DNA of 64,000 nucleotides from Actinostola sp. cb2023 (lineage: Eukaryota; Cnidaria; Anthozoa; Actiniaria; Actinostolidae): positions 62,001 to 126,000 of the forward strand of contig JAUJYZ010000972.1 of NCBI GenBank assembly GCA_033675265.1, in the 5' to 3' direction. The notes beneath the pieces are model-generated. The model did no database searches. It was not told the origin of the DNA and saw only the letters and a list, made by a program, of their open reading frames with translations. Numbering within the stretch: position 1 is the first letter of the stretch; the number at the start of each line of letters is the position of its first letter. Position numbers and translations under genes: made by a program. This document shows, in pieces, positions 13,668 through 25,087 of the stretch.

Positions 13668-14723
13668 ATAGTCCCCTTCACAGCGCCATCCTGAAAGGTA
13701 GCCGTGCCTTTGCAAAGAAGCGAGCAACCTCGTCCCCAGGGTCCTCTCTTCTCGCTATTTTCAAAATGGCGGACCATTCTCGTACCCAGAGCCCACTCCT
13801 CATTTGGTTCGTCGCTGGCTCTGGGAAACCCTGTTGCTCGGTCTTCAAATTTTGACGACCAAGTCGTCAGAGCGCATGCTAGCTCATACTAAAGACCGCT
13901 GAGAACGGGTACTGTGGAAGAGTCTACTGGCTACGTAGTGTTCACGTTGGTTTGAATATTCAAACAATGTAACAAGTACACAAGTTTGTACATTTATCTT
14001 CGTGTAGCCGTTTAAAAGCCCTTCGACGTTCATCACCCGTTCTTCTCTGGCTCTGTTGCGATAAAGGCTGGACGATAAATACATGTTCTAATATAATCTT
14101 GCATGTGAGCCTTCCTGTCTTCCGCTTTGTTATTGTTTCTCTCGAATTATAAACTGATATTCCTTTGAATGCTCACTGCGAGTACGATCGATTGTGTCCA
14201 GATTGTGTCTGTAGCCGTTACTTTTATAATTTATGTATTGTTAGATCTCCCTTCACGAATTTATGTCTACACAGTTTCCATTGATTTATTATTCAAAAAA
14301 GTATATAGTTTTTGAAAATAATATTGTATGAAATTACTACAACCGTCGCTGTCATTCGCTTCGTTCGCTTTGCAAGTTTGAATCTTTGTCTATCTCATGA
14401 ACCAATCAAATACGATCATTCATTGTTGATTTCAACAGCCAATGAAATTCGCTAAAATTTCAGTGTTTCCCAGAGCCAGCGACGAACCAAATGAGGAGTG
14501 GGCTCTGGGTACGAGAATGAATGGCGGACATTTTAGCGAGAAGAGAGGGCCCTGGGGACGAGGTTGAGAAGCGAGACCAACGGTGACCGTGCAATGATAG
14601 AGACATGTGAATAATTGTCCGAGGTGTTAAAAAAGGTCATTGCAAGGTCATCGTTGGTCTCGCTTCGATGCAAAGGCACGGCTAGCTTTCAAGATGGCGC
14701 AGGGAACTGTGAAGGGAATTATT
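13668..14723. mobile_element. TIR element, TAGTCCCCTTCACAG family, composite copy
   Basis: The left end AATAGTCCCCTTCACAG..GCGCCATC and right end GATGGCGC..CTGTGAAGGGAATTATT are inverted. Subterminal arms share GGTAGCCGTGCCTTTGCA. A second inverted pair is nested inside (about 13726-13833 and 14465-14566, around CCAGAGCCAGCGACGAACC). A 0.55-kb relative lies at 30846-31393 and is flanked by TA. The right end stops about 24 bases before the acceptor of the second fucosyltransferase exon. Confidence 0.75.
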
Positions 14724-14763
14724 CTAATTTTTGTATTTTTTTACAGCCGGAGTAAATGGTACA

Positions 14764-16044
14764 ATGCCACTCACTAAGATGTCTGCTGTTATAATGATAA
14801 CAATGGTATTCAGTCTTGTATTAATGGTGATGTATTATACCTATCAAAAGCCAAGCGTAGTAAGCACCGCAGAGACAACAGAAACTACTCATCAAACAAC
14901 ACAAGATAATTTATCATCAGATTGCAGAATTCACATTCAAAGTGTTATACGAAAGATGATGGACGCTTATGGGCTGCGTAGTGCAAATAGAACACATAAG
15001 AAAGTAGTGCTGGCTTACACGGCTTACTTTGGAGCGAAGCCATGGCGTTGGATGAAAAATACTGACGAGTTCAACCACTGGCAAGGCATCAAGTGTCCAT
15101 ACTTTAGCTGTGAACTGACGTTCAATAGAAAAGATCGACCAAGGAGTGACGCGTTGATATTCCATGCGCGTGACATGCCCTTTATTGATACCTTGCGTTA
15201 CATATTAGAACGAAAGAACGCTAACCAGAGATGGATCTACTTTGCTATGGAAAGCCCCTTGAACAATCCTGTCACACATCGATATAACGATATGTTTAAT
15301 TGGACGATGACCTATCGAAGCGACTCGGACATATATCGGCCTTATTCGTATTACTTTGAATCGACAAACATCCCCAAGACCTCTATTAAGGAGTATCTTA
15401 AAGGCAAGGATCGTTTTGTTTTTTGGACGTCGAGTCGCTGCGGCCTCACAAGAGACAAATACGTTAAGAAACTCTTAGAATACATCGAAGTAGATGTGTA
15501 TGGCGGTTGTGGTCGAGATATCGGTGCAGCTGATGTTGGCCAATGCCCCAAACAATCTATACAATGTGAAACGAAACTCAAACGATATAAGTTTCAATTA
15601 GCATTCGAGAATTCTTACTGTAAAGACTATGTGACCGAGAAGTACTGGGACGGGATCAAGAAGGGGATCGTCCCAGTAGTTTTAGGAGGCGCGAACTACA
15701 CTGACCGTGCGGTGGCAATCCCTGGGTCGTTCATCAACGTAATGGACTTCAAATCTGTAAAACACCTCGCAGATTACCTGAATTACTTAGACAAGAATGA
15801 CACAGCGTACTTGGAGTATTTTCATTGGAAATCCAAATACAGGGTGGTAGACTATGCACCGTGGAACTGTATGTTGTGTGCTCGACTGCATCTTGATTCT
15901 AAACCCAAGGTGTATATGTGGCTGGATACGTTTTGGAATGCTAAAACACAGTGTGCAATACATGGGAAATTATTGAAGCAAATGGTTCGTCCAGGACCAA
16001 ACGGAATACTAAAACACAGTGTGCAATACATGGAAAATTACTGA
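14764..16044 (+). CDS. Alpha-1,3-fucosyltransferase (GT10), paralogue 2
   Basis: 426 residues from ATG 14764. An in-frame ATG at 14731 was rejected because it lies in the polypyrimidine tract of an acceptor (TTTTTTTACAG|CCGG, exon start 14747). Residues 6-27 (MSAVIMITMVFSLVLMVMYY) form a type II Golgi anchor and 36-50 a Thr/Glu-rich stem. Family motifs are CPYFSCELTFN (111-121), FHARDMP (133-139), MESPLNNP (162-169), FNWTMTYRSDSDIYRPYS (178-195), VDVYGGCG (243-250), FENSYCKDYVTEKYW (281-295), GIVPVVLGGANY and APWNCMLC (365-372). It should fucosylate glycans from GDP-fucose like its neighbour at 10486, though acceptor preference cannot be read. The C-terminus is altered by a 68-base tandem duplication at 15941-16076. 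Confidence 0.92.
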   Translation: MPLTKMSAVIMITMVFSLVLMVMYYTYQKPSVVSTAETTETTHQTTQDNLSSDCRIHIQSVIRKMMDAYGLRSANRTHKKVVLAYTAYFGAKPWRWMKNTDEFNHWQGIKCPYFSCELTFNRKDRPRSDALIFHARDMPFIDTLRYILERKNANQRWIYFAMESPLNNPVTHRYNDMFNWTMTYRSDSDIYRPYSYYFESTNIPKTSIKEYLKGKDRFVFWTSSRCGLTRDKYVKKLLEYIEVDVYGGCGRDIGAADVGQCPKQSIQCETKLKRYKFQLAFENSYCKDYVTEKYWDGIKKGIVPVVLGGANYTDRAVAIPGSFINVMDFKSVKHLADYLNYLDKNDTAYLEYFHWKSKYRVVDYAPWNCMLCARLHLDSKPKVYMWLDTFWNAKTQCAIHGKLLKQMVRPGPNGILKHSVQYMENY

Positions 16045-16076
16045 AGCAAATGGTTCGTCCAGGACCAAAGTCTTAT
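15941..16076 (+). repeat. 68-bp tandem duplication at the fucosyltransferase 2 C-terminus
   Basis: CTAAAACACAGTGTGCAATA starts at 15941 and again at 16009, 68 bases apart, and similarity continues through GTCCAGGACCAAA in both. Because 68 is not a multiple of three, the open frame runs into copy 2 out of phase and ends at 16044. Copy 2 read in the original phase would finish ..VRPGPKSYK and stop at about 16083. Confidence 0.92.
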
Positions 16077-16369
16077 AAGTAAACAAAATAGGAAAACTAA
16101 ACAAAAACTATAACTAGTTATTATATGAAACTCCTGCATGGGATATAAAGTGTAGGGCTGATGAGCCGCAGTCAGGCCAACTGAGTCATAGTAGTGGTTT
16201 TCTTGGATAATGTCTCAGTTCTATTTGATTGCACTCTGCATGTAGACTGCATGGTCTTGAAATTACTGACGTTCGAGAAGTAATGTTTCAAGGCCAACAA
16301 CGAGGACTAGACGGGATTTCCAGTCCGCACAATTAAGTTCCAGTCCAATATTGTCAGCAGAACTATTTT

Positions 16370-16530
16370 CAGGGGCGTAGGCAGGGGGAGGTCACAGGCT
16401 GCCTGTGACCCCCCTTCTGGGTCTACTCTTTAAATTTCTATGTTTGAGGAGGGGAGGGAGGGGGGGGTGGATTTGGTGGTGAACGATATGGAGTGTGACC
16501 CCCCAATGGAACATCCTGGCTACGCCCCTG
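16370..16530. mobile_element. MITE, CAGGGGCGTAGCCAGG termini
   Basis: CAGGGGCGTAGGCAGG at the left and CCTGGCTACGCCCCTG at the right are inverted. This terminus type is widespread in animal genomes, usually hAT-like. The interior holds CTGTGACCCCCC-type inverted words. No clean target duplication could be read. Confidence 0.75.
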
Positions 16531-16666
16531 ATTTTTCATTATTGTCGTATTTTTCATTAATTGGACTTGCACTTTAAAGAAAATCCCATATGAAAACTCT
16601 GTCCCAATGAATCCTTAATTGGACAGTTTTCATAGATTAAGGGAAAATAGTTCTAGTAATACTGAA

Positions 16667-16804
16667 GTAATATGACTCCATGCTCGTCCAATTTGGAAAT
16701 AACTACACTCAAGCAATAATTCCTCAGACAGCCAAATTTGACTCGTCCAATGTGCGCAGTTTCATCCAATTATTTCCAAATTGGACGGCATGGAGTCCTA
16801 TTAC
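16667..16804. repeat. Foldback element, GTAATATGACTCCATGC
   Basis: GTCCAATTTGGAAATAA and TTATTTCCAAATTGGAC form the core arms, and the outer GTAATATGACTCCATG pairs with CATGGAGTCCTATTAC. Related words recur at about 56870-56930. Confidence 0.65.
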
Positions 16805-16844
16805 ATATACTAATTGTTGTAATGCGTATGCTATTTTAAAATTA

Positions 16845-17240
16845 CTAGCGCGCGCTAGTGCAATATCGATCTGGAATCCCGACATAGCCATTCTTTGATT
16901 TTGGGTCTTTTATGGAATGCAAGGATTCCAGAAATAGTCTTTGGTGGAAGTTCTTTTCTGTCTCGACGATCTTTGTTTGTTGAAAATTTAGTTGGTGACC
17001 AGTTTCGTTTGCATGTTCTGCTACCTTTGAAGCTGGCGCGTTGTTACAAACAGCTCTCCTGTGTTCTGCTATTAAATCTAGTAGCCATATGTAAAAGGAA
17101 CATCTGAAAAGCTGGGTAGAATATTGTTGTGGGCCAAGTTGGAAACCAGTTTGTTTATACTCACTGAATTTTCCACCCACATGAAATAAAGTATATGTAT
17201 GTATGCATTGAGACAACATTACATCAAGGTTGCGTAGCAA
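16845..17240 (-). pseudogene. Penelope-like element relic, GIY-YIG C-terminal part
   Basis: The minus-strand frame contains DLIAEHRRAVCNNAPASKV, AEHANETGHQLNFQQTKIVE and FLESLHSIKD. These match, as I recall, the C-terminal half of the GIY-YIG endonuclease of Penelope-like retroelements (EHRRAV..SAVAEH....H.I......V.......R...ES..I). The reverse transcriptase, the GIY-YIG start and a proper initiation context are absent, so this is a decayed 3' fragment. Confidence 0.65.
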
Positions 17241-17700
17241 CCCATTTCAAAGAACTGCTAATCTAGTAGCCATTCATCGTAAAAATTGGCAGATAAAGAA
17301 AAGTAGGTGCACGTGGCGTTGATTTTGTAAGCCGATTTCGCATTTTCTGCCCAAGGTACAGAATGTCGTGTGCTCGCGTACACCTAATTAAAAAAAACGT
17401 CCTAGGTTTTGTTGCATGATTGCATTATTTCCCAGACCGATTCTATTTTGGGCTTCCAAAATTCGCGATACTACTGTTGTATACTCTACAAACTGAACCT
17501 CATCGAAAACAAGTGGGCCGTGACTTTGACAGTCAAAAGCAAAGAAAACATATACACACTGAGCTATACGAGTATTGCCGCACCATATAGAGGCAGAGAT
17601 AGTTATGTTATCATTATATTTCCATATTTTATATATTATTATTGTATATTATATTGTAATGCGCATCTGAAAATTTAAGGATTGACATTTGCGCAATATA
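17241..17700. other. Gene-free stretch
   Basis: No domain, RNA gene or clear repeat structure recognised; composition becomes AT-rich toward the microsatellite cluster. Confidence 0.4.
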
Positions 17701-17710
17701 AGTGAATCAA

Positions 17711-18088
17711 TTATTATTATTATTATTATTATTATCATCATTATTATTATTATTGTTATTATTATTATTATTTTAAATTTTGTAAATAAAGATTTTTTAT
17801 CTATTTTTTTATCTCTTATTTGTAATTTGTTTTGAGAAAAGAAATAAAGTTATTATTATTATTATGATTATGATTATTACTATTATTATTATTATTATTA
17901 TTACTATTATTATGATTTATTTATTTATTTATTTAAAATCTTTTGACAGACGGCCTACGTCAGCAGAGCTGATTTTCAGAAGGGCTCTGTATAGAGAAAT
18001 ATAAATATAAATATAAATATGATTATTATTATTATTACTATTATTATTATTATTATAATTCTTATTACTATTATTATTATTATTATTA

Positions 18089-18131
<43 letters not shown>

Positions 18132-18135
18132 TATA
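17711..18135. repeat. (ATT)n microsatellite cluster
   Basis: Three imperfect ATT/TTA tracts (about 17711-17773, 17851-17912, 18018-18127) with ATTT and AAATAT interruptions. Open frames through them are poly-Asn or poly-Ile artefacts. Confidence 0.92.
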
Positions 18136-18137
18136 AT

Positions 18138-19050
18138 AATATAGATGCAAAAATTACTCGATTTTGATTGGCTGAGAGCTTTGCTATTTATTCTAAACAC
18201 TGTGCAAAAAAGTGTAACACAGTGCAAAAGAGTGTAACACAGTGCAAAAGAGTGTAACACAGTGCAAATTACAAACAAAATTTCGCTTTTGATTGGCTAA
18301 TAAACAATAGAAAATAATTTTAGCCAATCACATTGCAGTGGTTTCCATGGCAACAGAAAATTCACAGAATTTCAAAAATTTCAAGATGGCGGATCTTTGC
18401 CGAAAAAGGGTTGAAAAAACGCTACCAAAATCACTGAAAAATCAATTTTATGCAGTACAAAAGACAGAAAGATTTGAAAGAAGGACTCGCTGCCTGTTAT
18501 TCTGGAGTTAACAAGCACCAAAAACAACATTTTCACCATTTTATAGACTCGACATGAAAGTTGACGGGGAAGCCTTCGATTCTCAGTCTAGAAAGGAAAA
18601 CTGAAAACTACATGTACGTGATAAATGAAGAACTTTGTTGGCTCTTGTAAGCAAAAGGTACTTCAAACTTCTACAAATTAATGAGTATATTCAACTTTGG
18701 TTTGAGTGGTCAGGAAAGTAATCAAGGATATCCAGTGATTTACAGTAAGTTTGGTCGAATTTCTCTCTGAGTGCATGAATGAACTCTCAATTAAAAACTG
18801 AGGTCTGAGGATCAAACTTTTGAGCTTTCGGGAATAGAAAATCAGAGTTTTGTACTCGTTTCAACTTTCTAAAAACGATGAACAGCCTTTGTACTTATTA
18901 CTGTTTGTTGCTACAATCATTATGTACTATAGTTGTTGTGTTGTAGTGTCGATTAATTTGATGTCAAATAAACGAGTACTTCGCTACGTGCATGCTTGTT
19001 TTCATGTGTCCTTTGCTGTCTAATTTTCGCTAAATTTTTGCATCTATATT
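18138..19050. mobile_element. Non-autonomous TIR element, AATATAGATGCAAAAATT
   Basis: AATATAGATGCAAAAATT at the left and AAATTTTTGCATCTATATT at the right are inverted. The interior has a 20-base tandem (GTGTAACACAGTGCAAAA, about 18196-18268), CAATCAAAA-type words and no transposase frame. Size 0.9 kb. Confidence 0.65.
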
Positions 19051-19058
19051 ATTAATAA

Positions 19059-19218
19059 GTAATCATACGGTTTCTTGTTCAATTTGGGATAATTCGCACT
19101 CGTGTGTTTTTCAAAGAGCTCAAATTGCACTCGACCTACGGTCTCGTGCAATTTGAACTCTTTGAAAAACACACTCGTGCGAATTAATCCCAAATTGAAC
19201 TCGAAACCGTATGATTAC
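19059..19218. mobile_element. Foldback MITE, GTAATCATACGGTTTC family, copy 1
   Basis: GTAATCATACGG at the left and CCGTATGATTAC at the right are the ends; arms of about 75 bases meet at CGACCTACGGTCG. A second copy, split by an insertion, lies at 63030-63767. Confidence 0.85.
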
Positions 19219-19227
19219 CTATACTTA

Positions 19228-19850
<623 letters not shown>

Positions 19851-20877
19851 GTATGGAGTTCGGGTTGATCTAAGTGTTCGCAAAACGACGGCCTAGTTAA
19901 ATATATATTAACTAGATTTTAAATTATTGTACATTATTCTAAACTGATCATATGTTTCTTACCGTGAATAAATACATTTTTGTTTGCCTGCATGTCTGTC
20001 TGCCTCGATTAGTATTTACCCCTCGTATCTATAACGACAATCAGTAATTTGCATAATATAATAATAAGTGAGCAAAATAAAATAATGAAATAAAATAAAA
20101 TAATTTAAATAGTCTAATTTATATATGGAAGATCATACAAAAAAAAGCCCATCAATTTCAATAAAACATCGTAACGTTATAATTATATGATCATTTTAAA
20201 GCTTGCTTATGCGTAGACTTGACTGACCAGGCTAGTCAGTCCAAAGCTCAATTTTTCGCTATAATGTTGTACGATTAGTAGAATCGCTCTAAAATTTTGC
20301 AGGTTTATTTCTGTTTGTATTTTGTTCGAAGAGATCGCTATAAGTACTTTAATATATTACTGTTTCTGTAGTTGACGAGATATTAATAATAATAATAACA
20401 ATAATAACAATAACAATAATAGTAAAAATAAAAATAAAAATAATTATTATTATTCTGATGTCGATTGAATAGAATGGATAGGATGGAATGGAATCGGAAA
20501 TGTCCAGATCAGACCCTAAAATTCTCATATTTCACTATAAACTGATTCCCAATCCTATAGACTTATAACTTTGAAGACACCCTTATGTTAATTGAAAACC
20601 TTATAGAAGTAACGCTCTAAAGCCTTATGCTATAGTCTAGACGGCAACATGGCAATTATTGAGACGGAGCAAACCATTCTTGAAAATCCACCGGGATTTA
20701 AAACAATATAAATACCCTTTTAAATGAACGAGTATAGTTTATTTCTTACAATTTACAAGTAGTGAATAAGAGTCAATTCTCTCAAGCTAAATAGAAATTG
20801 AAATACAGAAGTTTCAAGTGTCACTTAGAGTCTTTTTCAGTGATGGTTGAATTTGGTCAACAGTTGGCTCACTGACA
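19851..20877. other. Gene-free stretch downstream of the GPCR
   Basis: Contains a short (AATAAC)n run at about 20385-20450. On the minus strand an AATAAA at 20738-20743, about 135 bases past the GPCR stop, is a plausible polyadenylation signal. Nothing else recognised. Confidence 0.5.
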
Positions 20878-21809
20878 TTAGCACCGCCGAACACTTCGCA
20901 TCAACTGAACAATAGCATTACGCATTGCTGGTATTCTCCAGAAATAAATGACTGGGTTTAACAAACTGTTTAACATGAGAAGTGTATTAGTTGATGTGTT
21001 AGCAATAAACTGTTCTATTCCTGTTTTTCTGGTCACAATGAATGTAGTTTGAGTAAACAAAGTAGGACAATAACACAACAAAAATACACAAGTAATGTAA
21101 TACATCGTGTTGACCGATCTCTTGTATCTCTGCATCTTTATGGTTGGCTGTGCTGATTGCTGTTGAGATTGGTTGTCTGCTAAGTGTCGGCGAAGGAATC
21201 GAGACATTTTCAACATCAAAAAGACATTTAGTAGAATGACAAAAAATGAAAAAATTACATCAACCATTTCCACCGCCGGATGTTCTACCATTACATAGAA
21301 CAAACCCCACGACAAACTGAGAATCCAAATTGTTATTACAGCTATACAAGACCGCTTAGTTGTGACAAGTATTTGGTATCTTAAATGCATGTGAATAGCA
21401 AGAAATCGATCGATAGTGACGGCGGTGACTGTTAGAAAGGATGCTGTTACCAATAGAGGGAAAAAACTTTACTTACTATGATCAAACCGATTTTCCATAA
21501 GGGAACATTTCTCGTCCACTGCGCAAACATAAGAGAAAAATAGGCCGGCTGTAGTACAACACCAACACTAAAGTCAGAGATGGCTAAACTAAGAATAAGG
21601 ATGTAGGAAGGGGTTCGTAAAGACGTCGTCTTCACAAAAGTCAAGATGGTCAAGAAGTTTGAAATCGAAGCCAGGAAGGAGCTCACAGCATTAATGACCA
21701 TCATGGACACAAAAAAGTTTCGAAAGTGAGCATCTGTTTCCAAACTGAGCATCAAGTCAAATCCTCTTGCTGTTTTCAGTCCCTCTGTTGTTGAATTGTT
21801 CGTATTCAT
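20878..21809 (-). CDS. Class A (rhodopsin-like) GPCR, one frameshift
   Basis: The minus-strand frame starts at 21809 and runs to about 21447; a second frame takes over and ends at 20878. The 932 bases are one short of 311 codons, and the break sits at a run of six T (minus strand) at TM3. One missing base therefore explains it, whether a mutation or a sequencing error. The ends of a roughly 310-residue receptor are intact: N-terminal NNST glycosylation site, TM1 with SNFL, TM2 LSLAISDF (Asp2.50), TM3 ending DRFLAI (DRY variant), TM4 WILSLSW, TM6 CVFLLCYCP and TM7 NSLLNPVIY (NPxxY). No Cys is seen at the TM3 start or in the second extracellular loop, as in melanocortin-like receptors. The ligand is unknown; similar cnidarian receptors are usually labelled adenosine- or melanocortin-like. 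Confidence 0.85.
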
Positions 21810-23668
21810 GTTTGGCTGTGACGATTTCAGTGTTAATTTCGATCGCTCAGTTTCTCACTGAACATCCAAAGCAGCTGCAGTTTGTTGCAGAATCTCGACC
21901 TAGAAACGATTGTCAAATATCATTCTGTAGATTGGTAATTCAGGTGTTCCAATCTTTACTGAACTTGTACACCTTGAAACTTGTGAACATGGACGCTTGT
22001 ATTGTACAAGGAGTGTACTTGGCGACTTCTAACGCGAATCAGACTCGAACCCCGACGTCTCTGCAGCCCCGAAAATACTCCCCTGGATGGATTTCTCGAA
22101 GTCTGTACGCTTTCAGTTGTCTCAGATCGATTTTATACAGTGCGTTCAGCAGGAATTTCGTGTCTTGATCTGTATTCTCTCCTAAAGGGCGGCGGTTTGA
22201 CTGATAGGAAGAGATCGATCCCACTTGATAATTGCATTGAAGATCGTTCTATCATTGGACGAAATGGTGAGGTTTAGGTGTCCATCTCAGCAGTAGTTTT
22301 GAATATGGATCGAAGCCCGACTTAATTTTATAATTGTAGGGTGATTGACTATTACGTACTGAGACATCTGTTGCCTATATTTGATTATGGTTATGATGAA
22401 ATAAGCTGCAAACGTGGCATGGAATATTCGAGAACTGAGATGGGTTCGTTTGGAAAACCAAAATGGACTTGAAACTTTTGGAAAAAATTGACCAAAAAGG
22501 AAAACGTGCATGTACGGGATCCAGATAACTTCATTAGTTTCAAAGTCGACGTGCTGTTTTAAAGACCAACATTGTTTAATCACAGTGTATCGTATCTCAC
22601 AAATGCTATCGAGACTGTTGAATCAACGTGATCTGGTCGTCGATCTATGTGCTGTGTGAAAAAAGCTTGCATGTGAAGCTGCTTGAAATGGAATATATAA
22701 TGACGCAGCTTGTAATACTTTCCTCGTTTCAGAGGAAATTGGTTTTCGAATTGGTCGTCGTATTTTGTCTAATGTGCAGCTGGTATTTCACTAATTTTAG
22801 TCCAATATTGCAAATGTTTTTCACGATTTTCGTGAGCCGATACTTTTTGTTTACATTCATCAATTTTTCCCGCCTAAACGGGGCGGCCGCGTTGAAACAT
22901 TAGAGTTAAGCATCACGTTTACGGCGAACGCCAAACGTCAGATTGACTTTTAAGTTTCGTTTTAAAAGCGTCAAATAAACGGGAAAAACTTCCAAATGAA
23001 TACTTATGATTTTAAGAACGAGAAAATGACCTCATTTACGACTAAACGCGAAAGGATGGAGAGCAACTGCAGCAAAACCATGATCACGTGTACAGTTTTG
23101 AGCGTGGTCCGTACCGAGTTTTTTTCCACGGCCTTACATAAAAAGCGGGGAACGAGTTCCCATAACTTCCTGTACGGACCGAGCAAGCGAGGTTAATACG
23201 ATATTTATTATATAGCTTTTCCTTACTTTTCTGTTTTCAGCGGGCCGTACGGGAAGTTACGGCCCGCCAATTGACCAAAAAGAGCGCGCGTATAGTATCT
23301 GTGCTATATAAATACTCGTTACATTTGTAAGTGAATGCTGTGAGTTGTAATAATTGATAAATATATAAATAAGACAATAATATAACTACTGATTTATGAA
23401 CGAATTAAAAATGCAGAATAAGGATGATATGAACAAATACTTATTTTCGAGATATTTTGGTTTGTTGAAATTTTCAAGAGTGTGAAAATGTCAAATTACG
23501 GAATCATAATTATAATTCCATAATAATTTTACATTCAAAAGAAGCGTTCTTTGACAAAAAACAAAAAAGATTTGAAGATTAACTGATTAAGTTCACTTAT
23601 AGGTTTGGACCTCCTGTGCTTCAACTGATGGCGACTGGCCTTCTGACGAGTGATACAACCTGAGTTGA
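21810..23668. other. Gene-free region upstream of the GPCR
   Basis: No supported gene. Short frames here have no domain features. An inverted pair around GTCCGTAC (about 23107-23182) and a GGGCCGTACGGGAAG palindromic region (about 23241-23267) suggest small foldback remnants. Confidence 0.4.
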
Positions 23669-24673
23669 TGGGTAAAGGCTAGTTTCCATAACCCAAACCG
23701 CCCTTGATCGATAGCAGTCTGGGAACGAGTTTGCATAATGAGACGTCGGCCGTAGACGTAACGAAGTTTGGCGTTACGTATTTTCAAGATGTCTACGTTT
23801 GTGAAATCAATCTTCTTTATATCGGTCGGTTCTCTGCTTGAATTATCTCTACATCACCTTTAAAATGTCATCCAAATGTGTTTATGCTGTCTACATCTAC
23901 TCAGCGAAGCTTTAACGACGAAAATTTCGAACTATCGAGGGCAGTTTGAGTTATGGAATCAAGTCTCTACGACAAGGAACGATTTAGTTTCCATAACCCA
24001 AACTGCCCTTGTTGATTCTTGGACAAGTCATGGAAACAACGCAAATGTAAGTAATCTTTTACTATGATAATGTATTTAATTGAAAATTCATGCACTATTA
24101 AAGTCTTATAGTGGAAATTTTGGTTATGGTGAATACATTAAAAAAAAGCTTAGTACATTGCATTGCTTGTAAAAATGATAATAGAGTTAACTGTACTGTC
24201 TCAAGACAAACACCCATCTGTTAAAGATCTATTAAAATTAAGCCTGTATTACTGTAAACAACAACATTTGACTTGAGCAACATCTTTCAGACTAATTATA
24301 ATTCATGAGACAAACACAATGGAACCCCCCTCCCCTCCTTGGGGGGGAAGGGGGGGGGGGGGGGGGGATTGTACTTTGGGGTAAAATGGGTAAGGATGAC
24401 CATCGGAAAATATATATAGGGAGTATTTCCCCTGGGAATGGAACATGGTTTGGAAATCTGATGCTAATATTACCATAAAATGTAGCAAACTTTAAATTTG
24501 AATTTCTCGAAGAATTATTAACTGTTGAAGTTATACGTGGTGGATATATTACTTGACATTTCTTTCATAACATTCACAACATTAACATATTAACATTCAC
24601 GTTATGGGCCAACTTTGTGAATTAAAGTCATAGATGTTGATGTTGATGTTCATTATCATAAATGCCTTTTGAC

Positions 24674-24772
24674 TACCCTGGGTACCAGAGACCATTGTGT
24701 ATCTCTCCTAAGCTCTACAAGAACACCTACGGCTTGAGAGATAAAAAATAAGGGTCTCTGGTACCCAGGGTA
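24674..24772. repeat. Small foldback inside element 1
   Basis: TACCCTGGGTACCAGAGACC and GGTCTCTGGTACCCAGGGTA are inverted, spaced by about 60 bases. Likely a nested MITE in the left part of the core. Confidence 0.75.
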
Positions 24773-25087
24773 CCATTTTACATGCTCTTCAATAATGTTG
24801 GTTATACTATATATATATACTGTATATATATGTTGTGGTTTAATTTTTTTCCCCGGTTTACTTTTTTAGGGATCAAACTGGGTGAAAGCGAAAAAAACAG
24901 GCCTGGAAACACCCAAACTACCAAACGGGCCACACATACCTGATATACCTTACAATACGATACAATGAATATGTTAATGTAGTTAATTTTTTCCCAGGTA
25001 TAAAATTTTCCAGTTCATTTTTTCAAGGCAGAGAAAGAATAGAATATATTTGTGAACGAAATAGATAAGGGAAAAAATAGCTACAAT

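Noticed and set aside
14731..14763. Upstream ATG of fucosyltransferase 2
   Set aside because: It lies in the polypyrimidine tract and acceptor; the exon starts at 14747 and the first usable ATG is 14764.
21440..21475. Mini-intron at the GPCR break (GTAAGT to CAG)
   Set aside because: It would be only 36 bases, below the usual minimum, and would not restore the TM3 sequence as simply as one missing base.
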